Shown: piece after piece, positions 45,888 to 56,852 of the stretch
Layout: each line of letters starts with the position of its first letter
Position numbering within the stretch: the first letter of the stretch is position 1
NCBI GenBank assembly: GCA_016648135.1
Contig: JADDOH010004219.1
Coordinates: 62,001 to 126,000 of the forward strand
DNA: 64,000 nt
Direction: 5' to 3'
Source: Agrypnia vestita
Lineage: Eukaryota; Arthropoda; Insecta; Trichoptera; Phryganeidae
Program-made: the position numbers and the translations under genes
The notes under the pieces: generated by a model
What the model saw: only the letters and a program-made list of their open reading frames with translations
Databases searched by the model: none
What the model was told of the DNA's origin: nothing

Positions 45888-46624
45888 CAGTGGAGCTTTG
45901 TACGGCGAACATCCCATATGACAAATTATTCATACCACAAACACAGAATCACCAAAGCATTTTTCTCCAGAGGTACTAAGTTCTGAATACAGAGCTTTTA
46001 AGGCATACCTAAACCTTTAAATCATCTAAGTATTAACTCTGAATTGAAGCTAAGTTCGCAATACACCATTAGACTCATAGAAAAAGCTTAGTGTGAAGTG
46101 TCAGTCAGGAAGTAGAACTCTGTCTGGGAAACTTGTGGCCATCCTGTGTTCAAGGAGAAGAACCTGATAATGGAACCCAAGTCGTCAAGGACATTGTGGC
46201 AATAGCTAAGATGTGGAGGAGTTAATAGAAGAACATGAAGTGCAGCTAACCAAGGAAGAACCGAAGGAGATGCACGAACAAGTGTGTGGGATAACTGATA
46301 AAAATGTTTTCTCAGAGGAAAAGAAAGGAGAAACAATTAATAAAGATCCAATGCCTTCAGCAACTATCAAGGACTGGAGTTGGAGTGTGGTACCTCAACA
46401 CAACTGAATTGAACAGAATGGGGGGCCAATACAATGACGCAGTGCTTCACTATTGATTAACCTTTATTTTCTGAACATGAAAAATGTGTAAGCATGAACC
46501 TGTAACCATGAAGAAGAACCAATAGTGTATGTATGTAAACAGTGGCTGTTAAAGAGGGTCAGACCTTGTTTCGTACCACAAACTGGTTACAAATGAGTGA
46601 AGTGTGTGGTACCAAGCCCCACTG
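45888..46624 (+). mobile_element. Deleted Tigger/pogo element just downstream of ASS
   Basis: The ends CAGTGGAGCTTTGTACGGCG and (reverse complement of the right end) CAGTGGGGCTTGGTACCACA form a diverged terminal inverted repeat. It begins 217 bp after the ASS stop and contains the C-terminal transposase remnant below. It is 737 bp against more than 2 kb for a complete element. Confidence 0.6.
46170..46405 (+). pseudogene. Tigger/jerky-like transposase C-terminal remnant
   Basis: VVKDIVAIAK followed, after a frameshift, by VEELIEEHEVQLTKEEPKEM resembles the C-terminal region of Tigger/jerky DDE transposases (DVEELLEEH--EL--EEL-EL). The catalytic core is absent. Confidence 0.6.
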
Positions 46625-46639
46625 TATTATTAATTCATA

Positions 46640-47510
46640 CAAAATAACTGATTTATTAAAAATTACACACACTATTATACTACAAAAATTTTATTTTTAT
46701 TTTTAAAGGTAGGGATTGTGACAGTTCAACATAGCAAGCCAAAAATGAAACATTTTGATCATATTTGTCACTGCATAATTATTGCAGTGTCAGAAGATTC
46801 CAAAGATATTCCGAAGAATTCCAAAAGATAACAAATTAGTGCTTGAAATTTTGTTTAATTTGTCAGCAGTAACATTGTTAGTAATATGTATTACTCGCGA
46901 CATATTAAATTCATTATTTAATCAAGTCTATTGTGACACATGTTTCAAAATTTGAAGTGTCAGCTGGAACAACGTTGCGAGTAACAAACCTGAATGCGAG
47001 TTATCCATGAAATAATATTCTATGCGATGTTCATTTTGCAAAATTTATCATACATTTTATCGAACTACATAGTTTTGTTGCATACTTCTTACAATTTTTA
47101 AACTAATACTAAAGTAAAAATAGCAAAACTAAGCTTGCGGCGTCTTCAGTTAGTGCTTCACTGTCTTGCATTTAAATGCAATCAAAATTTAAAAAAGCTA
47201 ATTAATACCTATATATTTATTGATTAGTATATACAAGTAAAGAAAATGTATGTGCATTTATTTATTATTGAATTTTGCCACACTAGGTAGGTACCGTATA
47301 TCTACATACACATTTTTATTTAGAAAATGTGTTTGGTCTGTGTGTAAAAAAATATGACGTTTGAAATCACTTCGGGTCAGTTGACCGATGACGTTCGGTC
47401 ATCCCAGCGTCATCGATACATCATGATACTCAATAAGCTCAATATGTAATTATATATTTCATAAATATGTACAAAATATAAATAAATATAAAAAATCGAT
47501 TTGTTTTAAA
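46640..47510. other. Convergent intergenic spacer, no gene seen
   Basis: AT-rich sequence between ASS and the minus-strand ZAD gene. No ORF or repeat with recognisable ends was found. Confidence 0.5.
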
Positions 47511-47513
47511 TTT

Positions 47514-47519
47514 TTTATT
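47514..47519 (-). terminator. Polyadenylation signal of ZAD gene 1
   Basis: AATAAA on the minus strand, 136 nt past the stop codon, in an AT-rich context. This is the nearest good signal for the 47655-51387 gene. Confidence 0.5.
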
Positions 47520-47654
47520 TCATCTTATAAATATACAATATCGTTTGATATTAATTTGTTCATACAAATATACAAATAATTTCAGACATCTATACACATC
47601 ACCGGATAATATTGCTAACTACATACTTGACTAATTTGTAAAATTCACAACTCA

Positions 47655-50600
47655 TCACGTTTCGGCGTGCTCCTCAACATTGGAATGATTTAGATTAGAA
47701 AATTCTTCATCATCAAGAACATAAAACACTTGTCCGTTATCATCGGTGAAGACTTGAACTCCATTAAACGAAGAAGGATCTAGCGTAGTCTCATCTCCAT
47801 TCGAGTCCTCTCCTTCTTCTATGATAATGTAACTTTCATCTTCGTCATCTTGTAAAGTTTCTAGGCCCAGATTATTAAGAACGTTCATTGATACGACTGA
47901 ATTTGTATTTGTGCTATTTTCTCCTAGAATATTAATAACGTCCACTTTCTTGTGAGTTGGAATCAGTCTCGTAAATTTAGGTGTCACTTTGTTACTCTTT
48001 GGAGTTTTCGGCGTCGGGTCGGGCATACTCGTTGACAGCAAGAGACGGTCGCGGATCTCCGCCGGTCCCAGACTGTGTTTGTCGTGCATCTTCAAGTGTC
48101 TCATTAACTTCACCCGGGTCGGGAACCCTTTGCCGCAAACATCGCAAATGTACGGTTTGAAGTTGGTATGCGTGCGCATGTGGATCGTCAAGTGTCCAGA
48201 TTCGTAAAAAGCTTTGTTACATTCTGTACAATTAAATCTTTTTGTTTTGAAATGATAGAGAAGATGTCGCCTCCTTTCGGCATTGCTGTAAAAAGCTTTG
48301 GTGCAAAAGTTACACGGGAATCTACGCACACCGGAGTGCGATTGCTCGTGTCGTTTCAGTTGTGTACTTGAAAACAATGCTTTGCCACATACTTTGCAGC
48401 AATATTTTGTCCCTTCTGTGTGACGTTTTTTATGCATCTTCAAGGTAACGATGTTAGAGAACTTTTTATTGCAAGTGGTGCACACCAGAGGAGTCGTGAG
48501 CTCGTGCATTCTCTCGTGATATTGCAACTCTTGTTTCTTTTTGTAAGTTTTACCGCAGTAGACGCACGAATAGTTGTTTGATTCTACTTTGGTGTGGTTT
48601 ACCGAGTGGTCCATCAACTTCTCCAACAAACTGAATGATTTGTAACAAATGACACACACGAAAGGTCTTATCGCCGAATGTTTCCTCTGGTGCACGATGA
48701 AGAAATACCTGTCATTGAATCTTTCTCCGCAGAACTCACATTTGAACATCGGCCCATTTTGAACTGCACCCACTGAGGGGTTTAAACCACAACTGAAATG
48801 GGATTCAGAATGCTTCAAGAGAATGTTCATATCACATTCTCTGAATTCCGTGAGACAGAGATGACACATGTATGTCCTGAACTTGAGGAGTTCATTTTCC
48901 GATTTTCCTTCCACCATTTGTGAATGATCACTCGGATTAATTTCGATGGAAGAAATCTTAGTGATCCTCGGTGCAATCTCTTCTTGACAGAGTGCCTTGG
49001 TGTAGCTTTCTCGTTCCTCAGCCGGCATCCTGGCAAATATAATATCCGGTGTTTCATCATTAGCGTCAAACTTTACATTATTCGAGACATACGGTTCTTC
49101 TTTGGGAAGGAAATCTAATAAATTTTCCTCTCCCATTGCAGGTAAGTCTACAGTGGACGCTACCTGAATTGCGGAATTATCACAGATAGTTTTGTTACAA
49201 ATTATATCATCAATATCATTCTTCACAAAAGTGACCCCCCTACTGGCCAACTTCTTCATCAACCTATCAGGGTCGATATCTGCTTCAATTTCATTTCTCT
49301 CGTTCTTATCTTTTATAATCTTAATTTCTTCCTTCAGCTTCTTGAAATCGATGCACTGTGAGCTCTTCAGAAACTTTGTTATGTCATCAAAGCCATTTTG
49401 ACAACCGTCTTCGTCATTATCCAATACCTGAAAGATGTCCTGCAACGCCTCGTTGTTATCCGGATTATTGTCAGAGAAAGAGATATTATAAATCTTTGTG
49501 TCGTTCACATTGTCGTGCAGCTTTATGTTGAAAGCACTGTCTGTTATATTATCACCGTTTGACAAGACAGAACTCAATTCCTTGGAAAGTAAATTTGTTT
49601 GTTGCGAGTCCACAATGCCTTCCTCAGAGAGAGATATGGACATGTAATTATCAGAATTTTTGTAAACATCAGTGTCTTCAGCGATGCTGGAGTAACTGAC
49701 ATTATTAACGAGTAAGTCTGAGTTTGATATTCCGGAAACAAGATGATCTTTAAACAATGAGCTGAGAGAATTAGCCACACCATCTTCTTCGTGGTTCTTT
49801 TGTTCCTTGATAGAGTTCACTTTATATTTGAGATAAGACACTTTCGGAGACTTCTCTTTGTCTTTGGTTTTGGGAGATACATGCGACCTCACCGCACTAG
49901 AAGTGCCGGGAATCGTGTTGATGTAGTTGCTGTCTGTCTCATTAGGGTCCACACCAATGCACTGACAGAGCAAGTAGTAAGAGTTTTCAATTTGTTCTCT
50001 GAACTTGACAAATTTCTCAACTTTGTCACAACAGGTTTGACAAACCAATCCCGGTAGACCATCGTCAGGTAAAATCTAAAAAGAGAAAATAAATTAATGA
50101 TTCTAATTTTGTATTAAATATTTTGAAAACAGTGTTTCTCATAGCTGGTAGAAAAAACTTCAGTGGAGTCTTCTTCATTCAATTTTGAATAGAAAATAAT
50201 TTTTGCACTTCAGGTGAAAGGTCGACAGTACAAAGATAAGGGACATCAAAGCTTACATTTTTATTTTCAAAATTTTCGGGTTATCTCATGTAAAACATTA
50301 AACAGGTTCATTGTGTTAAAAATTCAGTAACCCAAGTAACCATTCAGTAACCCAAGTAACCATGTTCCAAAATTTTCTCAGTATATCCGGGAATCGTGCT
50401 CGTTAAAACCAAGAGCGATTGCACGGTTATATGCGAAAATCAAAATCATTTTACAGTTTTGGTCTCCTTATATCTAAGTTTGTTATAACCATGTTTTAGC
50501 TGTATATAATACTCTGATATATTTTGCCATGCATTATAACTTTACATGATTTTACATTACGTTATGCATTTGTAGTGGCTATGACATTGGCTTCTCATAC

Positions 50601-51387
50601 CGGGAGTGACGGATTTGATTCCTGGTGAGGCCAAAAATACATACATCTATGTGACTTTTCTCAAGTTTAGTAGTTTTTTAATGAGTTTCGCTACTGTAAT
50701 TAAGTTTTATGGGCTATTGTAGTGTTAAAATTTAAATAAAAAACACCATATTCTGAAATGAAATCAGCATTCAATTTCTTATTTCCTCATTATGTAGTTA
50801 CAAGTGTGAATGTTAAAATAAGCATACGCAAACAAGATGCCACATTAACCAGGATGCGATTAATGTAATCTCTTACAATTAAATGTTGAGAGGGAGAAAA
50901 GAGGAATAAAGAATGTAAAAATAAAAATCTTTGTAAGGGGATAATAATTGTATTTGAACAGTCTAAAACATACAGTATTTATACGGTAATTGTTCACTAC
51001 AAATGGACAATGATGTTATACATAAAGAAAAAAACGAGTAATGTTTAGTTATTTTACATTTCAAAAATTGCTTTTACTCTAGTATAGTATGATTGTTGTA
51101 TTTAGCATTTTTGTTTTTATAGTAATCAATAGGCGGCGTCATCCTAATATGGTAATTACAAACTTGCATGGCCATATTTTAATGTAATCATTGTAATGTA
51201 TGGAGTTATAACAAACTATAACCTAGGAAAGCCGTACCTGAACGGACGCGAGGGACAGGATGCGCTCACTCAGCTCTGATCGCTTACTGCTGTCGTAGAT
51301 ACTCGTCATCACCCCATGCTGGCTTAAGCAAAGACGGCATACGTTCTCAAAGTCGATATCCAATATTATATCCAGTAACTTAGCCAT
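47655..51387 (-). CDS. ZAD-domain C2H2 zinc-finger transcription factor, gene 1
   Basis: Two minus-strand exons, 51387-51238 and 50075-47655, give 856 residues. The ZAD module (an arthropod zinc-coordinating dimerisation domain) is split by the intron: CRLC from exon 1 and CQTCC from exon 2 supply the four zinc-binding cysteines, in frame across a phase-0 junction. A long acidic/serine-rich linker follows. Nine C2H2 fingers then span about residues 453-715 (for example FKCEFCGERF...HQRKH, FNCTECNKAF...HMRTH, YICDVCGKGF...HLKMH). The tail is strongly acidic (DDEDESYIIIEEGED). It is a presumed nuclear DNA-binding regulator. The target is unknown and I cannot assign an orthologue. An in-frame ATG at 51426 would add 13 residues; I chose 51387 because it places CRLC close to the N-terminus, as is usual. 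Confidence 0.93.
50131..50260. mobile_element. Family 3 MITE fragment in ZAD gene 1 intron
   Basis: It shares CATAGCTGGTAGAAAAAACT and GAGTCTTCTTCATTCAATTT with the 7858-8313 element. Only one end is present. Confidence 0.5.
50566..50632 (+). repeat. tRNA-derived SINE fragment
   Basis: TTGGCTTCTCATACCGGGAG and GATTTGATTCCTGGTGAGGC align with the copies at 1405 and 15060. The B box is degraded. Confidence 0.5.
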
Positions 51388-51771
51388 GAACACCAAATGA
51401 CAGAAGGAACGAGTCACAAAAGCCAAAACGTCAACAAAATGTTTGGCTTTGTCTTCTTCTTTTATTTATCAATAGACAAAATACAACGCAGTGTGACATA
51501 AACAATAAACTTTTTATTTTTAGGTTAATTTAAGACTACTTTTGCTATGCACTTGTGACCGCTGCACGGCCACGACCACCGTTTCCATTTCGATCGCTTT
51601 TCATAGATAGTGCACTGATACTGCAATGTCAACCGCTACGCAGCCATGGTCGGTTTTTCCGTAAAACTTATTTTTCAATATTATTAATTGATATGGCAGT
51701 TACTTTGTGGTGCGACATGATTATTTTAATTTAAACTAAATTGAACCTTGTGATGCACACACATTGATTTA

Positions 51772-51818
51772 ACACGACTATAGTTTCGAGAGGAGCAGTC
51801 CCTCTCATCATCAGGCGT
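51772..51818 (-). ncRNA. Candidate hammerhead ribozyme in the Penelope 3' repeat
   Basis: On the minus strand: CTGATGA (51814-51808), stem II GAGAGG/CCTCTC with a 7-nt loop, GAAA, stem III as one C-G pair with a TATA loop, then cleavage triplet GTC (51778-51776). Stem I has four pairs (ACGC with GTGT, including one G-U). Minimal short-stem-III hammerheads are known in Penelope-like elements. Caveat: one extra U sits between CUGAUGA and stem II. Confidence 0.55.
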
Positions 51819-53565
51819 AATTTATAACTAACCTAAATACATAAATTAGGAAAATATTTTAGTAGAGTAATGAACGGGTCGCGGAGCAGTGGGGGTAATT
51901 TTTGTGTGTGGTCTTTAAGGGGAAGATGCTGAGCAGCGGAGACTTTTGTAAGAATATGATGTTGTTTATGAGTTTTTTCTCAGAATTCAAGTTCTTTTGA
52001 ATTTCAACGGTTTCCAAACTGTTCATTATCAAACCTTTTTGTAGGTAGTAGTTTTAGTCTGTGATTGTCAAAAGAATGGTTGGAGAATTCTGAGAAATTG
52101 TTGTTCCTTAAATAAAGGTGATGTTCTTTTATTCTTATATTTAGGTTTCTAGTGGTTTGGTCTATTTATTTACTATCACAATCTCCGCAAGTAATTTCAT
52201 ATATCCCTTCTTATATCGCTATTCGTATATATCTTCTAATGAATTATTTTTGGTTTTTGTATTAAAAAGGATTTTAACGAAGTTGTCATTGGTATAAAAC
52301 GCGGGTTTTATATGTACGGGGAAATTGTTAGTAATTTTATTGGAAACTGGGCCAAAATTATATTTTCCGCCAATAACTGTTTTCACTAGTGTTAGTTTCA
52401 TGCCCTGAGTATAAATGTGTTTCTGTTATCTTTTTATTATTTTTTAATTTTATCATAATTTTTAATTTTATTATTTTTTAATTTTAGTGTGCAATCACAT
52501 GCATTATTATAAGTTATTTGTTTTATTATTTTTATTTCGCGGTTGTAATTATTTGTATTTAGTGGGATGTTGATCACTCGGTTCAGCATGGAAAGAAAGC
52601 TGGCCATTTTTTGTGCCTGAGAATGAGAAGATGACGCGGGAATTACAGTGTCGGTATGAGTGGGTTTGCGTTTTTTTTATTGTTATTCATATAATTTTAA
52701 TCTATTGTTATTTAACTTAAATTACCAATTTAATTTTATTAATTTTTGATTTATTGTCATTTATTTAATATTAATTTATTGTTATTTAACTCTAATTTAT
52801 AGTTATTGGTTTTAATAGATAGGTCTAGAAAATTTAAACTATTGTCATTGCATTTTTCAAGAGTGAATATGATATTTTTGTGATGTGGTAAGTATTTAAT
52901 CCGTATCTATAAATGTACAAAATATGTCATCAATGTATCTATACCAGGTGAGAATGCATGATTTGACTAAGGTATGATTAGAATTTAGAAGATCTGTTTC
53001 TAAGCTATCCAAAAACATATCCGCCAGTATGGGTGAAAGTGGAGAACCCATGGGTAATCTATATCACGCTGTTCGTAAAAACAATTATTAAATTCAAAAT
53101 AATTTAGACTAACACATACATTCAATATTTTTTCCAATAATTTAATAAGTTCATCGTTTAGGTTGGAAATAGTTCGATAAAAATGTTTTTTTATCATCTA
53201 TTGGGACATTTGTGAACAAATTAACTATATCAAAATAAACTATTTTTGCATTGTCCGGTATATATAGGTTTTTTTATGCAAGCAGTGAATTCAATGCTAT
53301 TTCTAATAGTATATTTTGGTTTGAACAGTTTATATGAGTGAATTAAATTATTAAATTTTTTACAGTTTGAAATTCGATACGCTGACATATGATGCAACTG
53401 GCCTAATGGGCATGTTTTTCAATGTTGAAAATACAATTACTAAAAAAGGGAAGCGCATACAACTTAATTTAACCAACTAACACCTAATACCATCTTACCC
53501 AACAAATATATGCCAAAGTTTATTATTAATATTTAAAGCATTAACTTTGTGGTTAGGCATTATAA

Positions 53566-53633
53566 CAGAGTGTTAGTTAAATTAGTATAAACCACTACCG
53601 GTATAGGTTTATACTAATTTAACTAACACTCTG
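53566..53633. repeat. Perfect 28-bp inverted repeat
   Basis: The arms 53566-53593 and 53606-53633 are exact reverse complements, separated by a 12-bp spacer containing ACCGGT. It lies at the 5' leader of the Penelope copy. Confidence 0.85.
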
Positions 53634-54227
53634 TCCGAAAGGTTTGCCCACCGCACTGGCAGCGATAATAATTATTATCAATAGGTTTGTCTTTGATAAC
53701 ATTACCTCAAGTGCAATGATATCAAAGGATTCCACATTCAATAATATAGGTATACATAAAGATAATCTTATCTATGGTTATATATATATATATATAAAGC
53801 CCATTAATGTTTTTGATTAATTACAAACTCTTGAAACATCCTTATTATTCTTTTTTAATTGTACTTAACAATATGAATTATTATTTGTTATGGGCCGAAT
53901 AAAATCAATGTGGTGGTGCACAATTAGCAATATTCAGAAAGGGGAGATTTTAATTACTTGCTTGCTAGGTCTTGTGGGCGACTTTAGTATTTATCATAAT
54001 TGTAAATACTGTATAATATGAAGTATTGCTTCTTTCTGCATTCACTCTTGACCTAATTATTTACTCTATTACCCCTCTTGAGTAGCATTCTCTGAATAGA
54101 ATTTCTACTTGAAGGTCGTCTTCTGTTATGCTCAACACTCTTCACCTGATATTCTTAAGTTCACATTGTTTTTGAAGCCTGGCATTCCTCCCCTCAAGTT
54201 GCTGTTGAGTTATACTTTCGATTCTTA

Positions 54228-54377
54228 GGCCAGCAAAACACTGCGCGGATCTTCCGCAGCTGAACGCCTCTAAATTTCTTTCCATGCGATTATCAAAAAT
54301 ACTGCGCAGATGATCAATTGATCCATTTGCTTTGCCAATTTGACGCGACAGAAGATCTGCGCAGTGTGGTGCTGGCC
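54228..54377. mobile_element. PIF/Harbinger-like MITE
   Basis: It starts GGCCAGCAAAACACTGCGCG and ends CTGCGCAGTGTGGTGCTGGCC, with a TTA duplication on both sides (54225-54227 and 54378-54380). The three-base TTA target is typical of PIF/Harbinger. A related copy is at 62884-63066. Confidence 0.75.
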
Positions 54378-54399
54378 TTAGTCAATGCTGCGTCACGTA

Positions 54400-56320
54400 T
54401 TCTGGATTTCATTCTTTACATTTTTTTGATACTGATCTATAGTAATGTTTTGAATTATTTTTAATGTTTGTGGCAAACTTTGTATAAACCACACTATTAT
54501 TTTTAATGTCCAGTGATTCAGATGTTGAAAACAGTTTTGAATTATTCAACTTGTATTCCTCCATTTTCGTTGATCTTCCATCATATCCTTTCAGCAAAAC
54601 AGCGAGTTTCGCAAGGGGTGAAATGAGCGAAGTAAATTGACACTGGAGTAGTACTTTATTCTTAAAAATAATATTTCATTAAAACAATAAGGTAAAAAAC
54701 TATATTGTCAAAACTTTATTTAAAATTTTTGATACATTGCCAGTATCAAAAAAAACAGCAACAAAATAGTGAAACTGTACAAAATAGTGAGGATGTACAG
54801 ATTATTTTAAAATACATAAATGTACAGATTATTTCATGCGTAGAAATATTATGAACATTATTTATTATTCAGGTCACTTCAAGAAAACAATGTATGTTTA
54901 TACATATTTCTACATGTCAAATAATCTATGCATGAATTTTAAAATAATCTTTGCATATCGCTACTTTGTAAGATTTTACTATTTCGCAAGATGCACTTAT
55001 ATGCACCATCATTTTTGAAGCATGTATATTGTGGATAGATTTTAAGTAAGATATATAAAAATTAGCCAAAAAGTATAAACATTTTTCAATATACTGACAA
55101 AAAACCCTGATAAAACAATGATTTTTTGTAAAACTTTAAAATCTGAGTTTTTTCCAGGTTTGTGTGATTTAATATGATTTTGTTTCGTTACTAGCACAAC
55201 CTAATAATTATAGATAGTAAATATATTTTTTATTTATTTATTTTATATATATGTGCAACACAGTTCACGCATAGAAGCTTTTACTTTCAGATTACAACAA
55301 ATAACTGTAACTGGTTGCGGATATTTTATACGAACTGTATGTTTTTCCAAGAAACAACCAGTTAAATATGTCTAACGACCGTAATAACAGCCATAAATTT
55401 TTACAACTAATAAGTTACAGAATCATGTATTATTATGTTACCAATGACATACACCACACAATGTCAGAGTGCATGAAAATAAATAAGCTGAAAATTTTAT
55501 TAATTACTATATCTCTATTTCAAAACACGCTTTTAAGATATATACTTATAAAATTGTAAATATAATAAACATATACATATTTACAATTTTATGTATCCAA
55601 AACAAAACTATACACTTATATTTTATTTCCATTAAAAAAAAGAGCAGTTGACATCAAATTAAAAATAAAATTTAATTAGGAAATATGTAGGTATACATGA
55701 AATAAGTTTAAATCATAACAAACTATTGTTTATTTATATGTGAATTACACATAGGTATTGCAACTTTTCAATAAATACAGTCGTTTTAAAGTTAGAAAAT
55801 GATTAAAAATATATAAGAATCTGTTTAACACTGAAAAATATTAAAACAGCCTGGTGTCAGTTCACACATCCACATAAATGGGGTATTCCTTGAGTATTTT
55901 ATATGCAGGCAGTTATATTATGCGGCAGCTCATTACCAATCCAAGTCAGCTGTTAGTTTTCAGTGCATAGTCCAACTGACCAATCTGTGCCCATGTTTAT
56001 TATGATAAACGATCAGAAAAACTTATATTTTAAATAATGTTATGCATATGTTCACACGTTACACCAATATCGAAACGATACTCTATTGCCGCGCTCTGTA
56101 AGAGAAATTTGTAGTCCACGGAAAGTGGCAGGCACGTAAAGAACGGGAAGATTGCCAAAACAACGGGGCAATCAAATAGTGATGTCTGTCGGCTCTCAAC
56201 CCAGGATTGAAATAGAGTTGAATGAAGATGGCTACTGGATGGAATATTTTGAGTTTTGTTCAAATCTTTCAGAATAGTGCTGGATTTTTGTCACAGGGAC
56301 ATCATTAATCAACTAATGTA
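54400..56320. other. AT-rich intergenic spacer, no gene seen
   Basis: This is the region between the Penelope copy and ZAD gene 2. Only short random frames were found and no repeat ends were recognised. Confidence 0.5.
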
Positions 56321-56325
56321 TATTA

Positions 56326-56712
56326 TAGATGTCGCGCAGAGACGAAACTGGATTTTTATGGGAATGTCGGTATAGAAGTCTTTTGGGTGTACATAGGGCT
56401 TACGACCTACCGTACGGCTGGCTTAGGCAACATTTGTGGGCATTTAGGGTAATGAAAAAAGCTTTGGTGCAGGCCGCGTGGTGGATGCTTACAACACACA
56501 TGTAAAGCGTGGTACATAATTTAAATATATATACAACTTTCAAAAATAGTAGACATGGTATATTCTATCATGGGTGGAAATGACGAACGTTACATTGTGT
56601 AAAGTGATTACTTAAGCCAGCCTTACGATAGGTTGTAAGCCCTATGTACACCCAAAAGACTTCTATACCTACTTTCCCATAAAAATACAGTTTCGTCTCT
56701 GTGAGATATCTA
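56326..56712. mobile_element. MITE with about 75-bp inverted ends (family 2 relative)
   Basis: The left arm (TAGATGTCGCGCAGAGACGA ... CTTTTGGGTGTACATAGGGC) and right arm (reverse complement, GCCCTATGTACACCCAAAAG ... TCGTCTCTGTGAGATATCTA) match over roughly 75 bp and are flanked by TA. The interior shares GACGAACGTTACATTGTGTA with family 2. It lies 140 bp beyond the ZAD gene 2 stop. Confidence 0.75.
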
Positions 56713-56852
56713 TAATACGTACAAGATGGCTACTGGCATTATGATAGGCGGTCACATTTCTCAGAGAGGAGGGACCGCGAGCAAAGAATTTTTTTAATGT
56801 CTCCATTAACTCACAAGAATTTTTTCATTTTAAATATCCAGTTTTGGAAAAC

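Larger units (their letters stand above)
51690..53650 (-). mobile_element. Penelope-like retroelement, degenerate
   Basis: Minus-strand reading shows the 5' leader ending in a start region NHKVNALNINN (about 53535). The reverse-transcriptase catalytic neighbourhood follows: YFEFNNCFYEQ, then LPMGSPLSPILADMFLDSLE after a frameshift (about 53010), then ILTWYRYIDDIFCTF (about 52935). The C-terminal DTVIPASSSHSQAQKMASFL is near 52630. A GIY-YIG endonuclease remnant reading YEITCGDCDSK, then after a stop [13 protein letters not shown], lies near 52170. This order (RT then GIY-YIG) defines Penelope-like elements. Many stops and frameshifts. A 3' fragment of the same family is at 18590. Confidence 0.8.

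Noticed and set aside
47989..50057. Several plus-strand frames of 62-88 codons
   Set aside because: Antisense shadows of the ZAD gene 1 coding exon.
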